The translations under genes were made by a program, and so were the position numbers. DNA of 55,844 nucleotides from JACKCP01 sp034007295 (GTDB taxonomy: Bacteria; Desulfobacterota; Desulfobacteria; Desulfobacterales; JACKCP01), in the NCBI GenBank assembly GCA_034007295.1, contig JAVERC010000022.1, positions 1 to 55,844 on the forward strand, in the 5' to 3' direction. This document shows, in pieces, positions 43,812-52,641 of the stretch (positions within the stretch are counted from its first letter, which is position 1; every line of letters starts with the position of its first letter). The notes below the pieces were generated by a model. That model had not been told where the DNA came from and made no database searches. It saw only the letters and a list, made by a program, of their open reading frames with translations.

Positions 43812-46800
43812 TACCTTCTGTTCTGGTTTATCAGCTTGAAAAAGGTGTTAAGGATTTTTTGCAGACAACATTTCCTGTTTCAACAGATTTTTTTAAAAAT
43901 ATAGTTGATGATTTTTTAAACAATGAATCAAATATTTTTAAAGGGCCTTATCTTTCAATTTCACTTCCCTTTAAAAAAGGTGAAGACAAAAAATATTTCA
44001 AAAATATTGACCTTGATTTTACACCTTACAAGCATCAGGAAAAAGCCTTTGAAAGGCTTGGTTTAACAAATCCTAAATCAACAATAATTGCTACAGGAAC
44101 AGGGTCTGGTAAAACAGAATCATTTCTTTTGCCTGTTTTGGAATATTGCTGTGAAAACAGAGGCAAAAAAGGAATTAAGGCCATTTTTATTTATCCAATG
44201 AATGCTCTTGCCACAGACCAGAGTCTGAGAATAGCAGAGCTTATAAATGGAAATGATAAATTAAAAAACAATGTAACAGCAGGTCTTTTTATAGGCCAGA
44301 GTGAAAAAGAACCTTTTATTTCAATGGCTGAAGACCATATAATTACAAATAAAGACACACTTAGAAATTCTCCCCCTGATATTTTAATCACAAACTATAA
44401 AATGCTTGATTATCTTTTAATAAGAAAAAGAGACTTTTTTTTATGGCAAAACAATGACCCTGAAACCTTAAGATTTTTGGTTGTTGACGAACTTCACACA
44501 TTTAACGGAGCTCAGGGAACAGACCTTGCCTGTCTTTTAAGAAGGCTTAAATCAAGGCTTAAAACCCCAAAAAATTATTTATGCTGTATAGGAACTTCTG
44601 CAACCCTTGGCGGAGAAAACGGTGATGAAAATTTAATTAAATATGCAAATGAACTTTTTGGAGAAAATTTTGACTTTGATTCCATAGTTAAAGAAAGCAG
44701 GCTTAATTCTGAAGAGTTTTTTAAAGACGATTTTATAAAAAGAACAGATATAATCAAAATAAAAGATCAGGAAAAAATGAACCCTGATAATTACACAAGC
44801 CTTGAAGATTATATTAAGGCACAGGTAAATCTCTGGTTTGAAAATATAATTACAGATGATTTTAAGTCTGATGAATGGAGGCTAAAACTTTCAAAGGAAT
44901 TAAAGGCTCATAGTTTTTTCTGGAATTTAATCAGAATAATAAATAATAAAATTTTAACCTATGATGATATTTTTTATGTATTTGAAAAAAATAATGTTCA
45001 CAATTTTAATGACCTGAATAAAGATTTTAAAATCCTTTTACTTACAAGTATTTTAGCTCTTGTGTCATCTGCAAAGCTTAAACAGGGTAATAGACTTGTT
45101 CCTTTTTTAAATTTAAGAATTCAGTCCTGGTTAAGGGAGCTTAGAAGGGTTGTCGGCAAAGTTTCAGATAAACCAGTGCTTGGTTTTTCCGATGATTTAA
45201 AGGAAAGCGATCTTGAAAAATATCTTCCTGTTCTTCATTGCAGAGAGTGCAATTCTGTTGGATGGGGCGGCTTACAAAGAAATAATGATGAGAAAATAAG
45301 TTCTGATCTTCAGCTTTTTTACAGGTCTTTTTTTCAAAATGATTCAAAAATTCGTTTCCTTTTTCCAGAAGACCCTCCCACTTTGAATAAAAGTCATGAT
45401 AATAAGGTTGTAAATTTGGGAGAACATAAGGCTTTTTGCAGCAGCTGCTTTAAGTTAAGCGATCATTTTTCTTCAAAGGAATGTCCTTATTGCGGTGAAA
45501 AATCTCTTGTAAATGTTTTTATTCCAAAGCCTAAAACAAAAACAAAAAATATATGTCCATACTGCGGTACAAGAAACAGTCTTACTATTATTGGTTCACG
45601 GGCTGCAAGTCTTGCAAGTGTTCTTATTGCTCAGCTTTTTTCCTCATATTTTAATGAAGATAAAAAACTTATTACATTTTCAGATTCTGTTCAGGATGCA
45701 GCTCACAGAGCGTCTTTTTTTGCTTCAAGAACTTTCAGGTTTAATTTGAGAACCTCTTTACAGCATTATATTAAGGAAAAAATAAATGAAAATTTAAAGC
45801 CTCTTGATTTATCCCTGATTTTAAATGATTTTCCCGATTACTGGGAAAAAAGGCTTGGGCTTTCTTCATTTATAACAAATTTTATTCCACCAGACCTTGA
45901 ATGGCTCAATGGATATGAAATCTTTAAAAATACCGGAGAGATTGAAAAAAATTCAGAACTTCCCGGTTTTATATCAAAAAGATTATCCTGGGAGATTGTT
46001 TCTGAGTTTGGTTTAAGGGCAAAAATAGGAAGAACCCTTGAAAAAACCTGTTCATCTGTTGCAACCATAAAAAAGGGGCTTTTTGAAAAATTAAGTGAAG
46101 ACATATTTTATAAAATTACAAATGAAATAGGCGGTTTTAAAACTCTTGACAAAACTTCCTTTGACAGGTTTCTTCTTGGGTTTTTTATTCACCTTAAAAA
46201 TCAGGGAGGAATTTTTCATGAAGGCCTTAATCTTTATTTGAGCGATTTTGGGAAAACCTATCTTCACAACAAAAAAGTTTTATGGATGCAGGCCTTTGGA
46301 ATGAATTCAAAAAGACCTTCTTTTATATCCACAAAATCAAATGATGTTTTGGAAAAAATTACATTGTCCGGGAGTATTAAAAAGACCTGGTATTCAATTT
46401 GGGCCGGAAAATGTCTGTCTTTGTTTCATCCTCTTTTTGAAGAGCTTTGCGGCAGTGTTTATGAAATAATAATAAATTCATGCGAAAAATCAGGTGTTTT
46501 TGTAAAAATTGAACAAAAAGGCGAAAAAATATGGGGGCTTAATCCCCGGGCTCTTGTTATTTCTGACAAGGCCTGTGTTTTAAAATGTAACAAATGCAAA
46601 AATGAAATAACAATAGATTCCTTTTATCTTGATTTGTGGGATAACTCTTTTTGCATGAAATCTTCATGCAATGGAGTATATGAAATAAAAAATGATGAAA
46701 AAAATTATTACAGAAATATTTATTCTTCAGGTGATATAGAAAAAATTTTTGCAGCAGAACATACAGGCCTTTTAGAGCGGGATCAAAGGGAAAAACTTGA

Positions 46801-49800
46801 AAAAAGTTTTAAGTCAAATAGCAGGCAGCCAGGGAGCATAAATCTTTTATCATGCACACCTACCCTTGAGATGGGTATAGATATTGGAGAGCTTTCTTCC
46901 TTAATTTTGTGTTCCATTCCACCTTCACAGTCCAATTATCTTCAAAGAATAGGAAGGGCCGGAAGAAAAAACGGGAATTCACTCAATTTTTCACTGGCAA
47001 ACGGAAAACCCCACGACCTTTATTTTTATTATGAGCCTTTATCCATGATGGCAGGTGATGTGGAAACGCCTGGTATATTTTTAAATGCTTCAGCTGTTAT
47101 TGAAAGGCAGTTTACAGCTTTTTGCTTTGACAGATGGATAGAGTCGGGAATTGAAGAAAATGACCTTCCGGGTGAGCTCAGGTATGTTTTTCCAAAGCTT
47201 GGCAAAAAAGATAAAAGAGCTTTTCCATTTAATTTTTTAAACTTTATAGATAGCCGCAGAACAAAACTTTATGATGATTTTATAAATATATTTAATAATA
47301 GTTTTAGTGAAGAAACAAAAAGTCATTTAAAAATTTTTGTTAATGGAAATGACAAAGATGAGGGAAGTCTTTCTTATAAAATTTTAGAGGGTCTTGGTTT
47401 TCAGATGAAAGACAGGGATGTTATAAAAAAGAAAATAACTTCCCTTAATAAAAAGATAAAAAAGCTCACAGAAACAAGTGCAAAAGATAATAAATCAGAT
47501 GATGACCTAAAAGAGTTTAAAAATGAGAAAATTTCCTTTCAAAAGCTTGTAAAAAACATAAATAGTAAAAAAGTTTTAAATTTTTTTACAGATGAAGGTC
47601 TCTTGCCAAATTATGCCTTTCCTGAAGCAGGCGTTACACTAAGATCCCTTATTTTAAAAAGAAAAGTACATGCTGAAGAAAATAAGAGTAATTTTGATAT
47701 TGATGTATACGATTATGAAAGAGCAGCATCAAGTGCTATAAGTGAGCTTGCTCCGGATAATAATTTCTATGCTGAAGGACGAAAGGTTACAATTGATCAG
47801 ATAAATCTTGATCTTTCTGAAATAGAAACATGGCGTTTCTGCAATAACTGCTCTTATATGTGCAAGGATACTTTAGATAATAAAACCAAAACCTGTCCTG
47901 TGTGTTCAAGTACAATGTGGAGTGATGTCGGTCAGAAAAGACCAATGATAAAAATCAGGCAGGTTGTTGCAACAACAAGCAATAAAGACAGTCTGGTATC
48001 GGATGATTACGATGAAAGGCAGCCTGTTTTTTACAACAGGGAAATGCTTGTAAATGTAGATAAAAAAGATATTAAAGATGCCTATAAAATAAATGACAAT
48101 GATTATCCCTTTGGTTTTGAGTTTTTAGCAAAAGCAGATTTAAGGGATATAAATTTTGGAGAAAAAACAGAAGACGGCGATAAAGTAGAAATTGCGGGTA
48201 AAGAACTTATAAGAAAAGGTTTTAATATTTGCAGGTATTGCGGAAGGGTTCAGCTTAGAAGCAGAAAAGGGGAATTTCGCCATACGACAACCTGTCCTGC
48301 CAGAGTAAAGGATTCTGAAAAAAATTTTAATGAATGTGTATATCTTTACAGAGAATTTTCTTCAGAGGCTTTAAGAATTTTACTTCCTGTATCTGCTTTT
48401 GAGGGTTCAGAGAAAAAAATTCAGTCCTTTGTTGCTGCAATTCATCTTGGACTTGAAAAATATTTTGGAGGCAGTGTAGATCATTTACAGACTACTGTTT
48501 CAGATGAACCTTCAGCAGATTCAAATCTTAGAAAAAAATATCTGATTTTATATGATACTGTTCCTGGCGGTACCGGATATTTAAAACAGCTCATGAGATC
48601 TCCCAAACCTTTAATGGAAATTTTTAAAAAAGCTTTAAATGTTCTTGTTCAGTGCAGCTGTAAAAATGATCCTGAAAAGGACGGCTGTTACAGATGTCTT
48701 TATGCCTATAAAAGAAGCAGCTATATGAATAAAACCTCAAGACAGGCTGCAATAGAGCTTTTAAGTAATATAATTAATCTTGAGGATAAGCTTGTTAAAA
48801 CCGATAATCTGGAAAATATTGAGTTAAATTCACTTTTTGACAGCGAACTTGAAGCAAGGTTTATTGAGGCTTTGAGAAGATTTCATTCCAAAGAAAACCC
48901 TGTAAAAGTTGAAAAACAGATTGTTTCTTCAAAACCCGGGTATTTTTTTTCAATAGGCTCAAAAGCTTTTAATATTGAACTCCAGAAAGAATTTGGTCTT
49001 AATGACGGGGTTTTGGTTCCATGCAAAGCTGACTTTGTTTTTTATCCTGCAAGAACAAAGGATAATTTAAAGCCTGTAATTGTTTTTACCGACGGATTCA
49101 GGTTTCATAAAGACAGGATTGATAAAGATATGGATCAGAGGATGGCTCTGGTTAAATCAGGAAAATATCATGTTTTTTCTCTTACCTGGAATGATGTTGT
49201 TAAAGCAGGCACTAAAGGTTCAAATAATTATTACAATGATTATCTAAATGATTCGTTTTTGATAAACAATAACAAAATCAGGATTTTTAAGGGCTTTTTA
49301 AAAGGCTTTAAAATTGAAAAAGAATATGAGTTTTTAAAGGGAAACAGCTTTGATTTTCTTATGGAATTTTTAAAAGGCGGAGATGCAGATAAGCTCTCTT
49401 TGCTTGCTTTTTCATATTCATGCTCACTTCTTGATATTAAGACCTTTGACTTAAATAATGGAGCTGATAAATGGAAAAAAATATTTAAAAATTTTGTTTC
49501 TGATTCAACCTTTGCAGAATACAATTTTGTAAAGTCTGGTTATCTTTGCGGAGTTTTCGGGGAAGATAAAAATAGTCCTTTAACCTGTTTTTTTGCAGCT
49601 GATAAAGATTTTGTTCAAAAGTCAGATATCAGCGGTCTTTATCCAATAATCCTTTTAAACCGTGATGAGAAATTATTTGAAGATTCAGAATTTGAAAGAG
49701 TTTGGTGTGGTTTTTTAAAACTTTGTAATTTTTTTCAGTTTTTACCAAATTCTCTTTTTTATCTTTCAGGCAAAGGTCTTGAAATAGAATGTCTTGGTGA

Positions 49801-50125
49801 ATATCCCTTCAGCAGTACAATTATAAGTGCAGCAGGCTCACAACAATGGACTGAAATACTTGAAATGACAGATTCAGCCTGTGTGGAATTAATTAAATTT
49901 CTTGAAATTAATAATTGTCCTTTTCCTGAAGTCGGGTATGAGCTTGAAGATGAAAAGGGAAAGGTTGTTTGCGAGGCAGAGCTTGCATGGCCTGAAATAA
50001 AAAAGGCTGTTCTTTTAAAAGATGGCAATGCTTGTTTATCAGTTTTTGAAAATCTTGGCTGGTCTGCATTTTTTATTGATGAGGTAAGTTTGAATATTGA
50101 TAATTTTATTAAGGGTTTAAATTAA
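43808..50125 (+). CDS. Giant DExH helicase with DUF1998/MZB and nuclease-like C-terminus
   Basis: 2105 aa, comparable in size to Druantia DruE. Helicase: Walker A TGTGSGKT 96-103, DELH 227-230, SAT 264-266, then the second half with LLSCTPTLEMGIDIGELSS near 1013 and QRIGRAGRKNG near 1047. Several zinc-like Cys pairs are inserted (CREC ~478, CSSC ~545, CPYC ~560 and ~583, CNKC ~928, CNNC ~1346, CPVC ~1363, CRYC ~1476). DUF1998/MZB spans about 1518-1637, ending CSC...CYRC. From ~1677 (SELEARFIEAL) to ~1795 a segment with KADFVFYP and VIVFTDGFRFHKDR resembles PD-(D/E)xK/Vsr-like nucleases. It thus unites DrmA- and DrmB-type functions in one chain. ATG overlaps the methylase stop (ATGA). Confidence 0.85.
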   Translation: MIPSVLVYQLEKGVKDFLQTTFPVSTDFFKNIVDDFLNNESNIFKGPYLSISLPFKKGEDKKYFKNIDLDFTPYKHQEKAFERLGLTNPKSTIIATGTGSGKTESFLLPVLEYCCENRGKKGIKAIFIYPMNALATDQSLRIAELINGNDKLKNNVTAGLFIGQSEKEPFISMAEDHIITNKDTLRNSPPDILITNYKMLDYLLIRKRDFFLWQNNDPETLRFLVVDELHTFNGAQGTDLACLLRRLKSRLKTPKNYLCCIGTSATLGGENGDENLIKYANELFGENFDFDSIVKESRLNSEEFFKDDFIKRTDIIKIKDQEKMNPDNYTSLEDYIKAQVNLWFENIITDDFKSDEWRLKLSKELKAHSFFWNLIRIINNKILTYDDIFYVFEKNNVHNFNDLNKDFKILLLTSILALVSSAKLKQGNRLVPFLNLRIQSWLRELRRVVGKVSDKPVLGFSDDLKESDLEKYLPVLHCRECNSVGWGGLQRNNDEKISSDLQLFYRSFFQNDSKIRFLFPEDPPTLNKSHDNKVVNLGEHKAFCSSCFKLSDHFSSKECPYCGEKSLVNVFIPKPKTKTKNICPYCGTRNSLTIIGSRAASLASVLIAQLFSSYFNEDKKLITFSDSVQDAAHRASFFASRTFRFNLRTSLQHYIKEKINENLKPLDLSLILNDFPDYWEKRLGLSSFITNFIPPDLEWLNGYEIFKNTGEIEKNSELPGFISKRLSWEIVSEFGLRAKIGRTLEKTCSSVATIKKGLFEKLSEDIFYKITNEIGGFKTLDKTSFDRFLLGFFIHLKNQGGIFHEGLNLYLSDFGKTYLHNKKVLWMQAFGMNSKRPSFISTKSNDVLEKITLSGSIKKTWYSIWAGKCLSLFHPLFEELCGSVYEIIINSCEKSGVFVKIEQKGEKIWGLNPRALVISDKACVLKCNKCKNEITIDSFYLDLWDNSFCMKSSCNGVYEIKNDEKNYYRNIYSSGDIEKIFAAEHTGLLERDQREKLEKSFKSNSRQPGSINLLSCTPTLEMGIDIGELSSLILCSIPPSQSNYLQRIGRAGRKNGNSLNFSLANGKPHDLYFYYEPLSMMAGDVETPGIFLNASAVIERQFTAFCFDRWIESGIEENDLPGELRYVFPKLGKKDKRAFPFNFLNFIDSRRTKLYDDFINIFNNSFSEETKSHLKIFVNGNDKDEGSLSYKILEGLGFQMKDRDVIKKKITSLNKKIKKLTETSAKDNKSDDDLKEFKNEKISFQKLVKNINSKKVLNFFTDEGLLPNYAFPEAGVTLRSLILKRKVHAEENKSNFDIDVYDYERAASSAISELAPDNNFYAEGRKVTIDQINLDLSEIETWRFCNNCSYMCKDTLDNKTKTCPVCSSTMWSDVGQKRPMIKIRQVVATTSNKDSLVSDDYDERQPVFYNREMLVNVDKKDIKDAYKINDNDYPFGFEFLAKADLRDINFGEKTEDGDKVEIAGKELIRKGFNICRYCGRVQLRSRKGEFRHTTTCPARVKDSEKNFNECVYLYREFSSEALRILLPVSAFEGSEKKIQSFVAAIHLGLEKYFGGSVDHLQTTVSDEPSADSNLRKKYLILYDTVPGGTGYLKQLMRSPKPLMEIFKKALNVLVQCSCKNDPEKDGCYRCLYAYKRSSYMNKTSRQAAIELLSNIINLEDKLVKTDNLENIELNSLFDSELEARFIEALRRFHSKENPVKVEKQIVSSKPGYFFSIGSKAFNIELQKEFGLNDGVLVPCKADFVFYPARTKDNLKPVIVFTDGFRFHKDRIDKDMDQRMALVKSGKYHVFSLTWNDVVKAGTKGSNNYYNDYLNDSFLINNNKIRIFKGFLKGFKIEKEYEFLKGNSFDFLMEFLKGGDADKLSLLAFSYSCSLLDIKTFDLNNGADKWKKIFKNFVSDSTFAEYNFVKSGYLCGVFGEDKNSPLTCFFAADKDFVQKSDISGLYPIILLNRDEKLFEDSEFERVWCGFLKLCNFFQFLPNSLFYLSGKGLEIECLGEYPFSSTIISAAGSQQWTEILEMTDSACVELIKFLEINNCPFPEVGYELEDEKGKVVCEAELAWPEIKKAVLLKDGNACLSVFENLGWSAFFIDEVSLNIDNFIKGLN

Positions 50126-50163
50126 TTTTAAGCTGACCGGCTGCTAATTATTGGGAATAAAAC

Positions 50164-50333
50164 ATGGGTGAGAATAGTTTAATAGAGCAGATAAAGGCAA
50201 TTATATCAAATCCCAGACAGTGTCTGGGGAATTGATTTCAAATATGCAATCTTTAGAATATCAGCTTTACCTTGCTTTCAGCGGAGAGCTGTAAAGGGAG
50301 TTTGATGAAGCTGAACATGAGTGGGAGAAAAAA
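50164..50333 (+). pseudogene. Remnant of a small gene between the giant helicase and the UvrD-like gene
   Basis: ATG 50164 opens a frame reading MGENSLIEQIKAIISNPRQC, which ends at TGA 50233-50235. One frame over, protein-like sequence continues: GELISNMQSLEYQLYLAFSGEL, a TAA (50292-50294), then REFDEAEHEWEKK, in frame with the UvrD-like start at 50334. A single frameshift and one stop would explain the break, giving an ancestral small helical protein of about 55 residues or an N-terminal extension of the next gene. No homologue is recognised. Confidence 0.5.
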
Positions 50334-52442
50334 ATGAAAAATATTAAATTAGCAATTTCTTCTGAATTTTTATCTTCATTTGCTGATATTCCCAAAAAAC
50401 AGCAGGGTAAAGTTATGGATTTTTTTACAAAATTTAAAAAAAATCCTGATTCCCCGGGAATTAATTATGAAAAAATTGAAAAAGCCAAAGATAAAAATAT
50501 AAGATCTGTACGCATTGACGATACTTACAGAGGTATCTTACTGAAACCGGAAAAAGGCAGTACTTATGTTCTTTTGTGGGTTGATCATCATGACAAGGCT
50601 TATAAGTGGGCACAAAACAAAGCCTGTAAAATAAATCCCTCAACTGGAATTATTCAGATGATGGATGCACAGGCTGTGATGATAAATGAAAAGTCAGAAT
50701 ATAAAGACCAAAAATCAAGAAATCTTTTTGATGATTTCAGGGAGAGGGAGCTTTTAAAGGCAGGGGTACCAGACGAACTCATGGGTCTTGTCAGAAAAGT
50801 AAAAGATCTTGATGGTCTGGAAAAAATTTCTTCAATGCTTCCGGACGAAGTTTATGAAGCTTTGTTTTTTCTTGCAGAAGGTGAAAGTCTTGAAACTGTA
50901 ATACGGGATATAATAAACCCTGCTGCAGAAGAAGAAATTGACACAGAAGATTTTGACAAGGCTCTTGAAAGAAACGGTTCAAAAAGAAAATTTTATGTTG
51001 TTGAAAACGAGCTTGAACTTTTGGAAATTTTATCCGCACCTCTTGATAAATGGCGTGTATTTCTTCATCCTTCCCAGAGAAGTATTGTGGAAAATGATTA
51101 TAACGGGCCGGTAAGAGTTCTTGGGGGTGCAGGCACAGGAAAAACAGTTGTTGCTGTACACAGGGCAAAATTTCTTGCATCAGAAGTTTTTAAAGATGAA
51201 TCTGACAAAATTCTTTTTACAACATACACAAAAAATCTTGCTACAGATATTGAAACAAATCTGAAAAAAATCTGTGATAAAAATATTTTGAGAAAAATTG
51301 AAGTTGTAAATCTTGATAAATGGGTTTCAAATTTTCTTTTAAAAAGAGATTACAATTTTAATATAGATTATTCCAACAAATGGCAGGAACTTTGGCAAAC
51401 TGCTCTTGATTCTTCTGCTCCAGACATTGATATTCCTGAAAGTTTTTACAGGGAAGAGTGGGATAATGTTATTCAGTCACAGGGGATTACCAGTATTTGG
51501 GAATATTTTAAGGCTTCAAGAACAGGAAGAGGCGTTGGCTTAAACAGAAAAATGAGAAAGGAAATCTGGCCTGTTTTTGAAGAATACAGAATTCTTTTAA
51601 ATGAAAATAATTTCAAAGAAACAATTGATGCTGTAAGAGATGCAAGAATAATTCTTGAAAATAATCCGGAACTTGTTTCCTATAAGGCTGTAATTGTTGA
51701 TGAAGCTCAGGATATGAGTCCTGAGGCTTTTAAGCTTATAAAAGCAATTGCTCCGGAAAATAAAAATAATATTTTTATAACAGGAGATGCTCATCAAAGA
51801 ATTTATCAGCACAAGGTGGTTTTAAGTCATTGCGGAATAAATATTATGGGAAGAAGCAAAAAACTTAAAATCAATTACAGAACAACTGAAGAAACAAAAA
51901 GCTGGGCAGTAAAAATTCTTGAAAACTGTGATATAGACGACCTTGACGGGCAATTAGATGATCAAAAGGGTTACAAGTCTCTTCTCCACGGGAATCCACC
52001 TCTTGTAAAAGAATTTAATGATTTTAATGAAGAACTTGATTTTATTGCGGATTATTTGAAAGACCATGATGAATCAGAACTTAAAAATATATGTGTGGTT
52101 TTAAGGCTCAAGTCCCTTTTGGAACAATATGAAAAAGCACTTAATAAAAAAGGTATTAAAACAGTAAGAATTAAGCCAAACGAGCCTGACAGTCTTGAAA
52201 CTTCAGGGGTAAGGACTGCAACCATGCACAGGGTAAAAGGCCTTGAGTTTGAAAAAATAATTATTCCCTCATTAAATGATGGGAATATGCCTTACAAGTA
52301 TTATTTAAGAAATTCTACGGATCAGACTGTAAAAGATGACGCCGAAACACGCGAAAGAGCTCTTCTTTATGTTGCAGCTACAAGGGCTAAAAAAGAAGTT
52401 GTTATTACCTGCTTTGGGAGGAAAAGCAAGTTTTTGGTTTAA
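50334..52442 (+). CDS. RelE/ParE-like domain fused to a UvrD/PcrA-type helicase
   Basis: 702 aa. Residues 1-95 look like a RelE/ParE-superfamily fold (LSSFADIPKKQQGKVMDFF, RSVRIDDTYRGIL, then LLWVDHHDKAYKWA). A linker with EALFFLAEGESLETVI follows. Superfamily 1 helicase motifs: Walker A LGGAGTGKT near 259-267, motif II VDEAQDMSPEAF near 453, motif III GDAHQRIY, motif V TMHRVKGLEFEKI near 630, motif VI YVAATRAKKEV near 676. UvrD-type proteins with such an N-terminus are known as stand-alone genes, so it may be a passenger; its position between the giant helicase and repeat copy F suggests it belongs to the cassette. GGGAG precedes the ATG. Confidence 0.88.
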   Translation: MKNIKLAISSEFLSSFADIPKKQQGKVMDFFTKFKKNPDSPGINYEKIEKAKDKNIRSVRIDDTYRGILLKPEKGSTYVLLWVDHHDKAYKWAQNKACKINPSTGIIQMMDAQAVMINEKSEYKDQKSRNLFDDFRERELLKAGVPDELMGLVRKVKDLDGLEKISSMLPDEVYEALFFLAEGESLETVIRDIINPAAEEEIDTEDFDKALERNGSKRKFYVVENELELLEILSAPLDKWRVFLHPSQRSIVENDYNGPVRVLGGAGTGKTVVAVHRAKFLASEVFKDESDKILFTTYTKNLATDIETNLKKICDKNILRKIEVVNLDKWVSNFLLKRDYNFNIDYSNKWQELWQTALDSSAPDIDIPESFYREEWDNVIQSQGITSIWEYFKASRTGRGVGLNRKMRKEIWPVFEEYRILLNENNFKETIDAVRDARIILENNPELVSYKAVIVDEAQDMSPEAFKLIKAIAPENKNNIFITGDAHQRIYQHKVVLSHCGINIMGRSKKLKINYRTTEETKSWAVKILENCDIDDLDGQLDDQKGYKSLLHGNPPLVKEFNDFNEELDFIADYLKDHDESELKNICVVLRLKSLLEQYEKALNKKGIKTVRIKPNEPDSLETSGVRTATMHRVKGLEFEKIIIPSLNDGNMPYKYYLRNSTDQTVKDDAETRERALLYVAATRAKKEVVITCFGRKSKFLV

Positions 52443-52477
52443 TTTTGATTAACCTGAATTGAGTGACTTTAAGTTAG

Positions 52478-52625
52478 TTAGTGATTGGCCGAAAACTAGG
52501 GTTTTGTTTCATTCAAGGAAGATGAAAAATTTAACAGCAGGAATAAATTGAGTATTTTGAGGATTAAATTTTGAATCTGTCGTCGAAAGGGACAAAAAAG
52601 ACCGTTTTCGCTTTGTAACTAATTA
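52478..52625 (+). repeat. Dispersed ~150-bp repeat, copy F (right of the cassette)
   Basis: Begins TTAGTGATTGGCCGAAAAC and ends TTTTCGCTTTGTAACTAATTA. It shares a 27-base identical block with copy E (52547-52573) and the TTCAAGGAAGATGA block. Starts 36 bases after the UvrD-like stop and ends 17 bases before the ATPase gene, so it fills most of that gap. Confidence 0.9.
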
Positions 52626-52641
52626 TTAAGGAATTATTTCC

